A stretch of DNA of 12,557 nt from Desulfonatronaceae bacterium UBA663 (GTDB taxonomy: Bacteria > Desulfobacterota > Desulfovibrionia > Desulfovibrionales > Desulfonatronaceae): the NCBI GenBank assembly GCA_002299865.1, contig DBNV01000043.1, forward strand, positions 1-12,557, in the 5' to 3' direction. A program made the translations under genes and the position numbers. The notes under the pieces are model-generated. The model had not been told where the DNA came from. It worked only from the letters and a program-made list of their open reading frames with translations, and made no database searches. The first letter of the stretch is position 1. Each line of letters opens with the position of its first letter. Below are positions 1 through 10,158 of this stretch, one piece after another.

Positions 1-21
1 ATTGAATGTCAAAAGAGGAAT

Positions 22-50
22 TCATTATGCTTTTAACCGGGGCATGTCAA
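22..50 (-). promoter_or_regulatory. candidate sigma70-type promoter reading off the left edge
   Basis: On the minus strand a perfect -35 hexamer TTGACA lies at 50-45. A -10-like CATAAT lies at 29-24 with a short 15-base spacer; TAATGA at 27-22 gives 17 bases but fits the consensus poorly. It sits after the rpoC terminator region and points away from rpoC, so it would drive the next minus-strand gene outside the window. In many bacteria that gene is the str operon (rpsL), but this cannot be seen here. The call rests on motif match alone. Confidence 0.4.
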
Positions 51-85
51 GCCACGACCCAGAACAAGCGCATCCTACACAACGC

Positions 86-111
86 AAGATGCCGACTTGC
101 GCCGGCATCTT
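86..111 (+). terminator. hairpin, possible terminator for plus-strand transcription
   Basis: A perfect 9-bp inverted repeat, AAGATGCCG (86-94) and CGGCATCTT (103-111), has an 8-base loop. On the plus strand the stem runs into a short T stretch (110-113); on the minus strand no T-run follows it. It could therefore stop transcription entering from the left, although no plus-strand gene is visible. It could equally be a 3'-end stabilising structure for the rpoC transcript. Confidence 0.4.
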
Positions 112-122
112 TTCTCGAATCT

Positions 123-159
123 AAAAAAAAAACGCCGGCAATGCAATCCCGAATCCGCG

Positions 160-160
<1 letters not shown>
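123..160 (-). terminator. probable intrinsic terminator of the rpoBC operon
   Basis: Immediately after the rpoC stop codon the minus-strand RNA can pair GCGCGG (160-155) with CCGGCGU (138-132), with one bulged G. A run of ten U (132-123) follows directly. The U-tract is excellent and the position is right for the operon end, but the stem is imperfect and its loop is long (16 bases), so confidence is moderate. Confidence 0.5.
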
Positions 161-4311
<4,151 letters not shown>

Positions 4312-4342
4312 GGTAACGTCCTCTTATCTGCTCATTAAGAAT

Positions 4343-4353
4343 AACAGTCTGTT
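4343..4353. repeat. small palindrome in the rpoB-rpoC spacer
   Basis: AACAG-T-CTGTT forms a perfect 5-bp inverted repeat with a one-base centre, followed on the plus strand by GAAAAAGTGCGG. The spacer is 82 bases (4312-4393) and also holds the rpoC ribosome binding site. No hairpin with a U-tract suggesting termination between rpoB and rpoC is seen. Its function is unknown. Confidence 0.35.
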
Positions 4354-4393
4354 GAAAAAGTGCGGTGAAGCTTAGGACGGCTTAACACAGTCA

Positions 4394-7300
4394 CTAATAG
4401 GATGAACCGCGGCGCTTCTTCTTCTCGTCCCGGAGCAGGGTCACGTCCAGGCCCAACGACATCAGTTCTTTAAACAGCACGTTGAAGGATTCCGGCAAGC
4501 CCGCCTCAAGGAAGTTCTCCCCCTTGACGATCTTCTCGTACATCTGCACCCGACCGGCGACGTCGTCCGACTTCACCGTCAAGAATTCCTGCAGGACGTG
4601 GGCCGCTCCGTACGCCTCCAGGGCCCAGACTTCCATTTCTCCCAGGCGCTGGCCGCCGAACTGGGCCTTGCCGCCAAGAGGCTGTTGGGTCACCAGGGAG
4701 TAAGGGCCTGTGGAACGGGCATGGATCTTCTCATCCACCAAGTGATGCAGCTTGAGGATGTACATGCTGCCCACGGTCACCTTGTTGTGAAATTCCACCC
4801 CTGTTCGCCCGTCAAAAAGCGTACCCTTGCCGTCCTCGGGCAGTCCGGCCCTGTCCAGCCACTTCCAGATTTCATCCTCATGGGCCCCGTCGAAGACAGG
4901 ACTCTTGGTGATAATCCCCTTGCGCAGCTCCCGCACAGCAGCCACAAATTGCTCGTCATCCAGCTCATCTACCAGAGAGGCAATGCTCTTGGAGGCAAAA
5001 ATTTCCTTGATCTCCTTGCGCAACATGGCCAAATCCACACCTTGGTCCAGCATGGCCGCCAACTGCTTACCCAGTTCCAGTGCCCCCCATCCCAGGTGCG
5101 TTTCCATGATCTGGCCGATGTTCATGCGCGAGGGCACGCCCAGGGGATTCAAGACGATGTCCACCGGGATGCCGTCCGCGAAGAACGGCATGTCCTCTTC
5201 CAGCAGGATGCTGGATACGACGCCCTTGTTCCCATGGCGTCCGGCCATCTTGTCGCCCACAGACAGCTTGCGCTTCACCGCGATGTACACCTTGACCATC
5301 TTGCTCACGCCAGGCGGCAGGTCGTCGCCCTCGCTGATTCTCTCACTCTTGAGCTTGTACGCTTCCTGAACAAAGATCACCTGGCGTTCGTAATCCTGAA
5401 TCAGGTTATTGACTTGCTCGTTGATTTTCTTGACTATGAACAGATTCGCCATCTTCTTCAAGGGAATCTGGTCCAGAATTTCCCTGGTCAGGGGCATATT
5501 GGCCTCGGCCAGGATCTCGCCCTTGCGCTTGCCCATGACCGTTTGGGCCAGCCTTTTGCCCCTTGCCGCCTCCCAGATCTTGTCCCGCATCACGTCTGTC
5601 AGGCCTGCGATGATCTGCTTTTCCTTGGCCTCCAGGCGGGCCAGCTTATGCTTTTCAATGGCCTTGGATCGATCATCCTTGTCTGCCATCCGCCGATTAA
5701 AGACGCGCACGTCGATCACCGTGCCCTCGATGCCGGGCGGAATCTTAAGGGAAGAATTCTTTACATCCCGGGCCTTGTCGCCGAAAATCGCCCGCAGCAG
5801 TTTTTCTTCCGGAGTGAGCTGCGTCTCACCCTTGGGAGTAATCTTACCCACCAGGATGTCGTCCGGCTGGACCCGTGCGCCAATCCTGATGATGCCACTC
5901 TCATCCAGATTGCGCAGCATCTCCTCGCCCACGTTAGGAATGTCTCTGGTGACTTCCTCCGGTCCGAGCTTGGTGTCTCTGGCCACAATCTCGAATTCTT
6001 CGATATGGATGGATGTAAAGACATCCTCCTTGACCACGCGCTCGGAGATCAGGATCGAATCTTCGAAATTGTACCCGCACCAAGGCATGAAAGCCACCAG
6101 CAGGTTCTTGCCCAAAGCCAGTTCGCCGTGCTTCACGCCCGGACCGTCCGCCAGCACCATGCCCTTGGTCACGGCTTGGCCTTCAAGCACAATGGGCTTC
6201 TGTCCAAAGCAAGTGTTCTGATTGGATTTATGGAACTTTTGCAGTTCATAAACCTTCATCCCCCCGGTCTCGGGATAGAGATCATCCTCGTAACTGATTG
6301 CGATCCGCTCGGCATCCACGTAACGCACCGTTCCCTGGCCCTCGGCCAGGACGCAACTACCGGAATCCTGGGCCACGACGCTCTCCATGTCCGTCCCGAC
6401 AATAGGCTGCTCACAGCGCAAAAGCGGCACGGCCTGACGCTGCATGTTCGAGCCCATCAAGGCGCGATTGGCATCATCATGCTCCAGAAACGGAATCAGC
6501 GAAGCGGAAACCGATACGATCTGGCTAGGGGAAATGTCCATCAGGGTCACTTCGTCGCGATTGACCAGGGCAAACTCGCCTTTCACCCGGGCGGTCACGA
6601 TCTCGTTAATGAAACGTCCGTCCTGATCCAAGGCCGCGTTGGCCTGGGCGATGATCTCGCGTCCTTCCCTGGAAGCATCCAGGAAGAGCACGTCCGGGGT
6701 GGCCCGCCCATCCTTCACGATACGGCAAGGGCTTTCAATGAACCCGAAGGCGTTCACCTGGGCGAAGGTCGTCAGGGAGACGATCAGGCCGATGTTGGGT
6801 CCTTCCGGTGTTTCAATGGGACAAATCCGGCCGTAGTGGCTGGAATGCACGTCCCGCACCTCGAAGCCGGCCCGATCTCGGGTCAGGCCGCCGGGCCCCA
6901 GAGCGGAAAGCCTGCGCTTGTGGGTCACTTCGGAAAGGGGGTTGGTCTGATCCATGAACTGGGATAACTGGGATGTGCCAAAAAATTCCTTGATGGAGGC
7001 CACGACCGGCTTGGGGTTGATCAGGTCGTGAGGCATCAACGTGGCCACGTCCTGCAGACTCATGCGCTCCTTGATGGCCCGCTCCATCCGAACCAAGCCA
7101 ATGCGGTACTGGTTTTCCACCAACTCGCCCACCGGACGGACCCGTCTGCTCCCCAGATGATCAATGTCGTCAGAGGGGCCATGGGAGTCCTTGAGTTCCA
7201 CCAGATGCTTCAGTGCTTTGAGAATGTCCTCGTTGGTCAGGGTCCGTTGGTCCGGGGGAACCTCCAGCCCTAAACGGGTGTTCAGCTTGTAACGCCCCAC

Positions 7301-8497
7301 CGGAGAAAGGTCGTAATAGTCTGAATTGCGAAACAAGTTGTCAAAAAAGGTCGCGGCCACTTCCTGCGTGGGGGGGGAACTGGGTCGCAAACGACGGAAA
7401 ATTTCCACCTGGGCGCTTTCCATGTCCGTAGTCTTGTCCAACTGCATGGTTTCAATCAGCGTGGCGGAAACTTCCACGCCCGTGATATAAAATACAGACA
7501 ACCTGGTGATGGACGCGTCCCGGCACTGTTCAAGGAGAATCTTGCTGATTGGCGTGCCGATTTGCGCTAGCACCTCGCCGGTTTCAGGATGCACGACGTC
7601 CTCAGTCAGATACTGACCGACAAGCTGAGCGGGATCCACTTCCAAACGGCTCACGCCGGCCTTGATGATCCTGCGCCAACGCCCCGGATTGACCGTATCC
7701 CCGGCCTGGCCCACGATCTTGCCGGATGAGTCGACGACGTCCGCAAAGAGCTGTTCCTTGCGGGAAAGATGCTCTTGAATCTCCCGAAAAACCCGCTCCC
7801 CTTCAAGTTGATAATATTCCGTCTGATAAAAATATTTAAGGATATTCTCGGTGCTCATGCCCATGGCTCGCAACAGGATGGTCACGGGCATTTTCCTGCG
7901 GCGATCAATACGCACGTAGAAGATGTCCTTGTGGTCGAATTCAAAATCCAGCCATGACCCCCGCATCGGAATGATCCGTGCGGAATACAGCACCTTGCGG
8001 CTGGTGTGGGTCTTTCCATGGTCATGCTCGAAAATAATGCCGGGAGATCGTTGCAACTGATTGACAATGACCCGCTCCGTCCCGTTAATGATGAACGTGC
8101 CCTTCTCGGTCATCAGGGGGATGGTGCCGAAATAAATGTCCTGTTCCTTGATGTCCCGGATGGAGCGGTTACCCGTATCGTCGTCCACGTCGTAGACCAC
8201 CAGGCGGACCTTGATACGCACGGGCGCTTCATAGTTCAGTCCTTTGGCCAGACACTCGGGAACGTCGAACTTTGGCTGCCCGATCTCATAACTCACGAAC
8301 TCCAGGGTCGCGGTTTTGTTGAAGTCCTGGATGGGGAAAACCGAACGGAAAACGCCCTCCAGCCCGACATCGGCCCTTCCGGCCGGTGATGCGTCCATCT
8401 GCAAAAACTGCCGGTACGATTGAGTCTGCAGTTCAAGAAGGTGGGGAATATCGAGAATATCTTGGATGTTTCCAAACTTTTTGACAAGTTGTGTCAT
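4394..8497 (-). CDS. rpoB: DNA-directed RNA polymerase subunit beta
   Basis: Second-largest RNA polymerase subunit (1367 aa; E. coli RpoB has 1342), partner of RpoC and target of rifampicin. The rifampicin pocket is intact and numbers as in E. coli: Gln513, Asp516, His526, Ser531 and Ile572, in a segment starting FGTSQLSQFMDQTNPLSE. The motifs CPIETPEGPNIGLI (559-572) and KMAGRHGNKG (catalytic-centre lysines) are present, as are the lineage-specific insertions: one around 230-350 and a charged helical one rich in KLARLEAKEKQII. The C-terminus ends in a basic stretch EKKKRRGSSY. I chose ATG at 8497 because GAGG (8504-8507) lies 6 bases upstream. An in-frame GTG at 8503 would leave only one base after that Shine-Dalgarno. 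The gene is preceded by an unusually long spacer carrying attenuator-like structures. It appears wild-type for rifampicin sensitivity. Confidence 0.99.
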   Translation of the reverse strand: MTQLVKKFGNIQDILDIPHLLELQTQSYRQFLQMDASPAGRADVGLEGVFRSVFPIQDFNKTATLEFVSYEIGQPKFDVPECLAKGLNYEAPVRIKVRLVVYDVDDDTGNRSIRDIKEQDIYFGTIPLMTEKGTFIINGTERVIVNQLQRSPGIIFEHDHGKTHTSRKVLYSARIIPMRGSWLDFEFDHKDIFYVRIDRRRKMPVTILLRAMGMSTENILKYFYQTEYYQLEGERVFREIQEHLSRKEQLFADVVDSSGKIVGQAGDTVNPGRWRRIIKAGVSRLEVDPAQLVGQYLTEDVVHPETGEVLAQIGTPISKILLEQCRDASITRLSVFYITGVEVSATLIETMQLDKTTDMESAQVEIFRRLRPSSPPTQEVAATFFDNLFRNSDYYDLSPVGRYKLNTRLGLEVPPDQRTLTNEDILKALKHLVELKDSHGPSDDIDHLGSRRVRPVGELVENQYRIGLVRMERAIKERMSLQDVATLMPHDLINPKPVVASIKEFFGTSQLSQFMDQTNPLSEVTHKRRLSALGPGGLTRDRAGFEVRDVHSSHYGRICPIETPEGPNIGLIVSLTTFAQVNAFGFIESPCRIVKDGRATPDVLFLDASREGREIIAQANAALDQDGRFINEIVTARVKGEFALVNRDEVTLMDISPSQIVSVSASLIPFLEHDDANRALMGSNMQRQAVPLLRCEQPIVGTDMESVVAQDSGSCVLAEGQGTVRYVDAERIAISYEDDLYPETGGMKVYELQKFHKSNQNTCFGQKPIVLEGQAVTKGMVLADGPGVKHGELALGKNLLVAFMPWCGYNFEDSILISERVVKEDVFTSIHIEEFEIVARDTKLGPEEVTRDIPNVGEEMLRNLDESGIIRIGARVQPDDILVGKITPKGETQLTPEEKLLRAIFGDKARDVKNSSLKIPPGIEGTVIDVRVFNRRMADKDDRSKAIEKHKLARLEAKEKQIIAGLTDVMRDKIWEAARGKRLAQTVMGKRKGEILAEANMPLTREILDQIPLKKMANLFIVKKINEQVNNLIQDYERQVIFVQEAYKLKSERISEGDDLPPGVSKMVKVYIAVKRKLSVGDKMAGRHGNKGVVSSILLEEDMPFFADGIPVDIVLNPLGVPSRMNIGQIMETHLGWGALELGKQLAAMLDQGVDLAMLRKEIKEIFASKSIASLVDELDDEQFVAAVRELRKGIITKSPVFDGAHEDEIWKWLDRAGLPEDGKGTLFDGRTGVEFHNKVTVGSMYILKLHHLVDEKIHARSTGPYSLVTQQPLGGKAQFGGQRLGEMEVWALEAYGAAHVLQEFLTVKSDDVAGRVQMYEKIVKGENFLEAGLPESFNVLFKELMSLGLDVTLLRDEKKKRRGSSY

Positions 8498-8616
8498 CGT
8501 CACCCTCAGAAGTTACGAGTAAAAAGTTTTATCTGAAAAGCTGTTCAGGCGTGGCAAAAATGCATGAAAGCAGTGGGATATTTTACACCGAGCCCAGCAT
8601 TGAACGGTTTGCGTAT

Positions 8617-8668
8617 AAAAAAATATTGATCCATTAGATCAAGATCGGATCTTGATCGGATCAAGATC
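8617..8668 (-). promoter_or_regulatory. attenuator-like array of alternating inverted repeats upstream of rpoB
   Basis: Three 10-base units lie 11 bases apart: GATCAAGATC (8637-8646), its exact reverse complement GATCTTGATC (8648-8657), and GATCAAGATC again (8659-8668). On the minus-strand RNA these are arms 1, 2 and 3. Arm 4 is GAUCAA (8631-8626), which pairs with the end of arm 3 across a UAAUG loop and is followed by UA and seven U (8623-8617). Pairing 1:2 plus 3:4 gives a terminator-like hairpin; pairing 2:3 would prevent it. The geometry is seen directly; the regulatory role is inference. The 3:4 stem is only 6 bp with two G-C pairs. Confidence 0.5.
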
Positions 8669-8796
8669 GTCAGAAAACAGTTATCGTAGAGACAAGAAAA
8701 AGAGAACGTTAATTTTCAACAAGAGAATAAAGGTTGCCGCACATAGTTTATTGACGACTTGCCGGTCATTGCTGATCTGACCAGTCGCGATAAAGC

Positions 8797-8805
8797 ATTG
8801 TACCA
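8797..8805 (-). promoter_or_regulatory. candidate extended -10 promoter for rpoB
   Basis: The minus strand reads TGG then TACAAT, matching the extended -10 pattern TGnTATAAT with one hexamer mismatch. No good -35 hexamer lies 16-18 bases upstream, which extended -10 promoters can tolerate. It would start a leader RNA that runs through the repeat array into rpoB. Motif evidence only. Confidence 0.3.
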
Positions 8806-8896
8806 GAAGTTATGGCGTGATGTACGTCTTCACTGCTTGCGCTCCCTGCCGAGGCAATCAAATTGGCACGCCGTGAATGTTGCAGAAGATGTGAAT

Positions 8897-8924
8897 AAAA
8901 ACGAAAAATCGCACCTAAATGGTG
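8897..8924 (-). terminator. weak hairpin with U-runs after rplL, possible partial terminator
   Basis: The RNA hairpin CACC-AUUUA-GGUG (8924-8912) is followed by CGA and two runs of five U (8908-8904 and 8901-8897). The 4-bp stem is weak alone, but it follows directly on the strong hairpin region at 8980-8928. The pair could act as a partial terminator that lowers rpoBC expression relative to the ribosomal protein genes, as in E. coli. Confidence 0.3.
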
Positions 8925-8927
8925 TTG

Positions 8928-8980
8928 ACCGCCCGCGAACACATCAATCCCGTGTTCGCGGGCCTGTGTTCGCAGGCGGT
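8928..8980 (-). repeat. three-armed alternative hairpin just downstream of rplL
   Basis: One 3' arm (8928-8943 on the plus strand, ACCGCCCGCGAACACA) can pair with either of two upstream arms in the RNA. The near arm (8952-8962) gives a perfect 11-bp stem with a 9-base loop. The far arm (8965-8980) gives a 16-bp stem with a single G-U wobble. The two are mutually exclusive. It begins 9 bases after the rplL stop codon, so it probably acts as an mRNA processing, 3'-end protection or attenuation structure. Confidence 0.65.
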
Positions 8981-8988
8981 ATTGCGTT

Positions 8989-9375
8989 CTACTTCAATTC
9001 AACCGTGGCACCGGCTTCCTCAAGCTGCTTCTTGGCGTCCTCGGCGTCGGCCTTGGCAACCGCCTCCTTGATAACGGAGGGAGCCTCGTCAACCTTAGCC
9101 TTGGCTTCCTTCAGACCCAACCCGGTCAAGGCACGGACGACCTTGATCACGTTGATCTTGTTGCCGCCGGCACTGGCCAGGACAACATCGAATTCCGTCT
9201 TTTCCTCCGCAGCAGGGGCTGCCTCTCCGCTGGCGGCGGGAGCGGCGGCTACGGCGGCCACCGGAGTGGCAGCGGAAACTCCGAACTTCTCCTCCAGTTC
9301 CTTGATGAACCCCGCAAGTTCGAGCACGGTCATGTTGGCAATGAATTCAACAACCTGATCTTTTGTAACACTCAT
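8989..9375 (-). CDS. rplL: 50S ribosomal protein L7/L12
   Basis: Stalk protein of the large ribosomal subunit (128 aa), present in multiple copies on L10 and recruiting translational GTPases such as EF-Tu and EF-G. The N-terminal dimerisation domain runs to about residue 33. An Ala-rich flexible hinge follows (about 35-58), then a C-terminal factor-binding domain containing NKINVIKVVRALTGLGLKEA and KAKVDEAPSVIKE. The ATG has a strong AAGGAG seven bases upstream (9383-9388), which suits the high expression this protein needs. It lies 47 bases downstream of rplJ, and the spacer carries a 12-base segment complementary to the rplJ leader. The gene is followed at once by the hairpin region. The acidic, Ala/Glu/Lys-rich composition is normal for the family. 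Confidence 0.98.
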   Translation of the reverse strand: MSVTKDQVVEFIANMTVLELAGFIKELEEKFGVSAATPVAAVAAAPAASGEAAPAAEEKTEFDVVLASAGGNKINVIKVVRALTGLGLKEAKAKVDEAPSVIKEAVAKADAEDAKKQLEEAGATVELK

Positions 9376-9399
9376 TGAAATACTCCTTCTTTAAATAGG

Positions 9400-9411
9400 C
9401 TCTTTGGCTCT
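9400..9411 (-). promoter_or_regulatory. rplJ-rplL spacer segment complementary to the rplJ leader
   Basis: The minus-strand RNA here reads AGAGCCAAAGAG, the exact 12-nt complement of the leader segment at 10001-9990. It lies 25-36 bases upstream of the rplL start codon and ends before the Shine-Dalgarno. Pairing would bring the two ends of the rplJ cistron together. The complementarity is seen; the function is inferred. Confidence 0.4.
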
Positions 9412-9422
9412 GATCAATGGAT

Positions 9423-9953
9423 TTAAGCGTTGACGGCCTGTTCCTTTTGCTCCTTAACGGCATTCAGGACGTAAAGGAAAGTCCGCAACACGTTGGCGAA
9501 CAAACATACGAAGTTGGTCGGCACGGCGTTCATGGTCCCCAAGACTTTGGCCAACAATATTTCGCGGCTGGGCAGTTTGGCCAACTCCTCCACCTGCGAA
9601 CTGGTGAGGAATTGTCCGTTAAGACTCGCAAATCGCATCCTGAAATTCTTCGTCGCCTTGCCAAGCTCGACAAGCACCTTCGCTGCGGCGACCGGATCCC
9701 CAGGGGAGAATGCAATGGCGCAGCATTCCTTCAAGGAGTCCTGAAGAACAGCGTGCTTGGTGTCGTTTAAGGCAATCCGGGCCAGGGTGTTTTTGACGAC
9801 GTGATAATCAATCCCGTTCTCCCGAAGCTTGACGCGAAGCGGAGTAACGTCCTCCACCTTGAGGCCCTTGAAGTCCGTGACAATAGCCACACTGGCCGCC
9901 TGGGCCTTGCTATGCAGCTTTGTGATGATTTCGCCTTTCTGCGTTCTATGCAT
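9423..9953 (-). CDS. rplJ: 50S ribosomal protein L10
   Basis: Base of the ribosomal stalk (176 aa; E. coli L10 has 165): the N-terminal domain binds 23S rRNA and the C-terminal helix carries L7/L12 dimers. Family features include MHRTQKGEIITKLHSKAQ at the start, VTDFKGLKVEDVTPLRVKL, YHVVKNTLARIA and the conserved KLPSREILLAKVLG. The C-terminus (from about residue 148) is the helical L12-binding extension, ending in KEQKEQAVNA. The ATG at 9953 has a near-perfect GGGAGGUG (9968-9961) about nine bases upstream. A recognisable L10 leader RNA lies upstream, so translation of rplJ and, by coupling, rplL is probably repressed by the free L10-L12 complex. Gaps are 205 bases to rplA and 47 to rplL. 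Confidence 0.97.
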   Translation of the reverse strand: MHRTQKGEIITKLHSKAQAASVAIVTDFKGLKVEDVTPLRVKLRENGIDYHVVKNTLARIALNDTKHAVLQDSLKECCAIAFSPGDPVAAAKVLVELGKATKNFRMRFASLNGQFLTSSQVEELAKLPSREILLAKVLGTMNAVPTNFVCLFANVLRTFLYVLNAVKEQKEQAVNA

Positions 9954-9989
9954 CTGATTTCACCTCCCTTGCTCAAACATAGGCAAAGA

Positions 9990-10001
9990 AGAGCCAAAGA
10001 G
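9990..10001 (-). promoter_or_regulatory. rplJ leader segment complementary to the rplJ-rplL spacer
   Basis: The RNA reads CUCUUUGGCUCU, directly 3' of the L10 leader hairpin and about 22 bases before the rplJ Shine-Dalgarno. It is a perfect 12-nt complement of the RNA at 9411-9400. Its place between the L10 binding hairpin and the ribosome binding site suits a regulatory switch, but that is inference. Confidence 0.4.
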
Positions 10002-10050
10002 GGGTCTCGGCAGGACATTAAGGAAAACTCCACCTGCTGTCTTTGACTCC
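10001..10050 (-). ncRNA. L10 leader (ribosomal protein autoregulatory RNA element)
   Basis: The RNA upstream of rplJ folds with an inner stem GCAGG/CCUGC (10037-10033 with 10014-10010). An asymmetric purine-rich internal loop follows (AAAGACA against CGA), then an outer stem GGAGUC/GACCCC (10050-10045 with 10006-10001) with one mismatch. The sequence AAAGACAGCAGG paired with CCUGCCGAGA resembles the kink-turn hairpin of bacterial L10 leaders, which the L10-L12 complex binds to repress its own translation. The element ends about 33 bases before the rplJ Shine-Dalgarno. Confidence 0.75.
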
Positions 10051-10082
10051 AAAATTGCCGTTACATATTTTTCGCAGAGGAC

Positions 10083-10098
10083 CGTCGCAAATACGACG
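10083..10098 (-). repeat. short hairpin in the rplA-rplJ leader
   Basis: CGTCG (10083-10087) and CGACG (10094-10098) form a 5-bp stem with a 6-base loop, upstream of the L10 leader hairpin. It may be an auxiliary helix of the leader. No U-tract follows, so it is not a terminator. The rest of the 205-base rplA-rplJ spacer shows no convincing promoter. Confidence 0.35.
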
Positions 10099-10158
10099 CT
10101 TCTCTCGCTTCGCGGTGGACACGCCAAAAAACACGCCCCTCTACTACTTCAAAGAGAT

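Larger units (their letters stand above)
8498..8988 (-). other. 491-base rplL-rpoB intergenic regulatory region
   Basis: The only spacer above 300 bases in the window. In transcription order it contains a strong three-armed hairpin region (8980-8928), a small hairpin with U-runs (8924-8897), a possible extended -10 promoter (8805-8797), an AT-rich stretch, the GATCAAGATC repeat array with a U-tract (8668-8617), then an AT-rich leader to the rpoB ribosome binding site (8507-8504). In E. coli the equivalent spacer holds an attenuator and an RNase III processing site, so regulatory content is expected here. No protein-coding gene was convincing in it. An 11-codon minus-strand ORF (ATG at 8744, stop at 8709) lacks a Shine-Dalgarno. 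Confidence 0.7.

Noticed and set aside
4598..6967. Plus-strand open frame of 789 codons opposite rpoB
   Set aside because: It lies wholly antisense to a certain, conserved rpoB. Its His/Leu/Gln/Asp-rich composition is what the reverse complement of GC-biased codons gives, and there is no family resemblance or convincing start.
8498..8503. GTG start two codons upstream of the chosen rpoB ATG
   Set aside because: It leaves only one base after the GAGG Shine-Dalgarno, whereas the ATG has six.
8759..9358. Plus-strand open frame crossing the rplL-rpoB spacer and rplL
   Set aside because: It begins with TTG and no ribosome binding site, and two thirds of it is the reverse complement of rplL, giving an Ala/Ser-rich shadow. 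The spacer part (PVIADLTSRDKALYQKLW) looks protein-like for a few residues, but nothing supports a gene.
10119..10137. Direct repeat ACACGCC/ACACGCC separated by five A in the rplA-rplJ spacer
   Set aside because: Too short and single; no operator or mobile-element structure around it.
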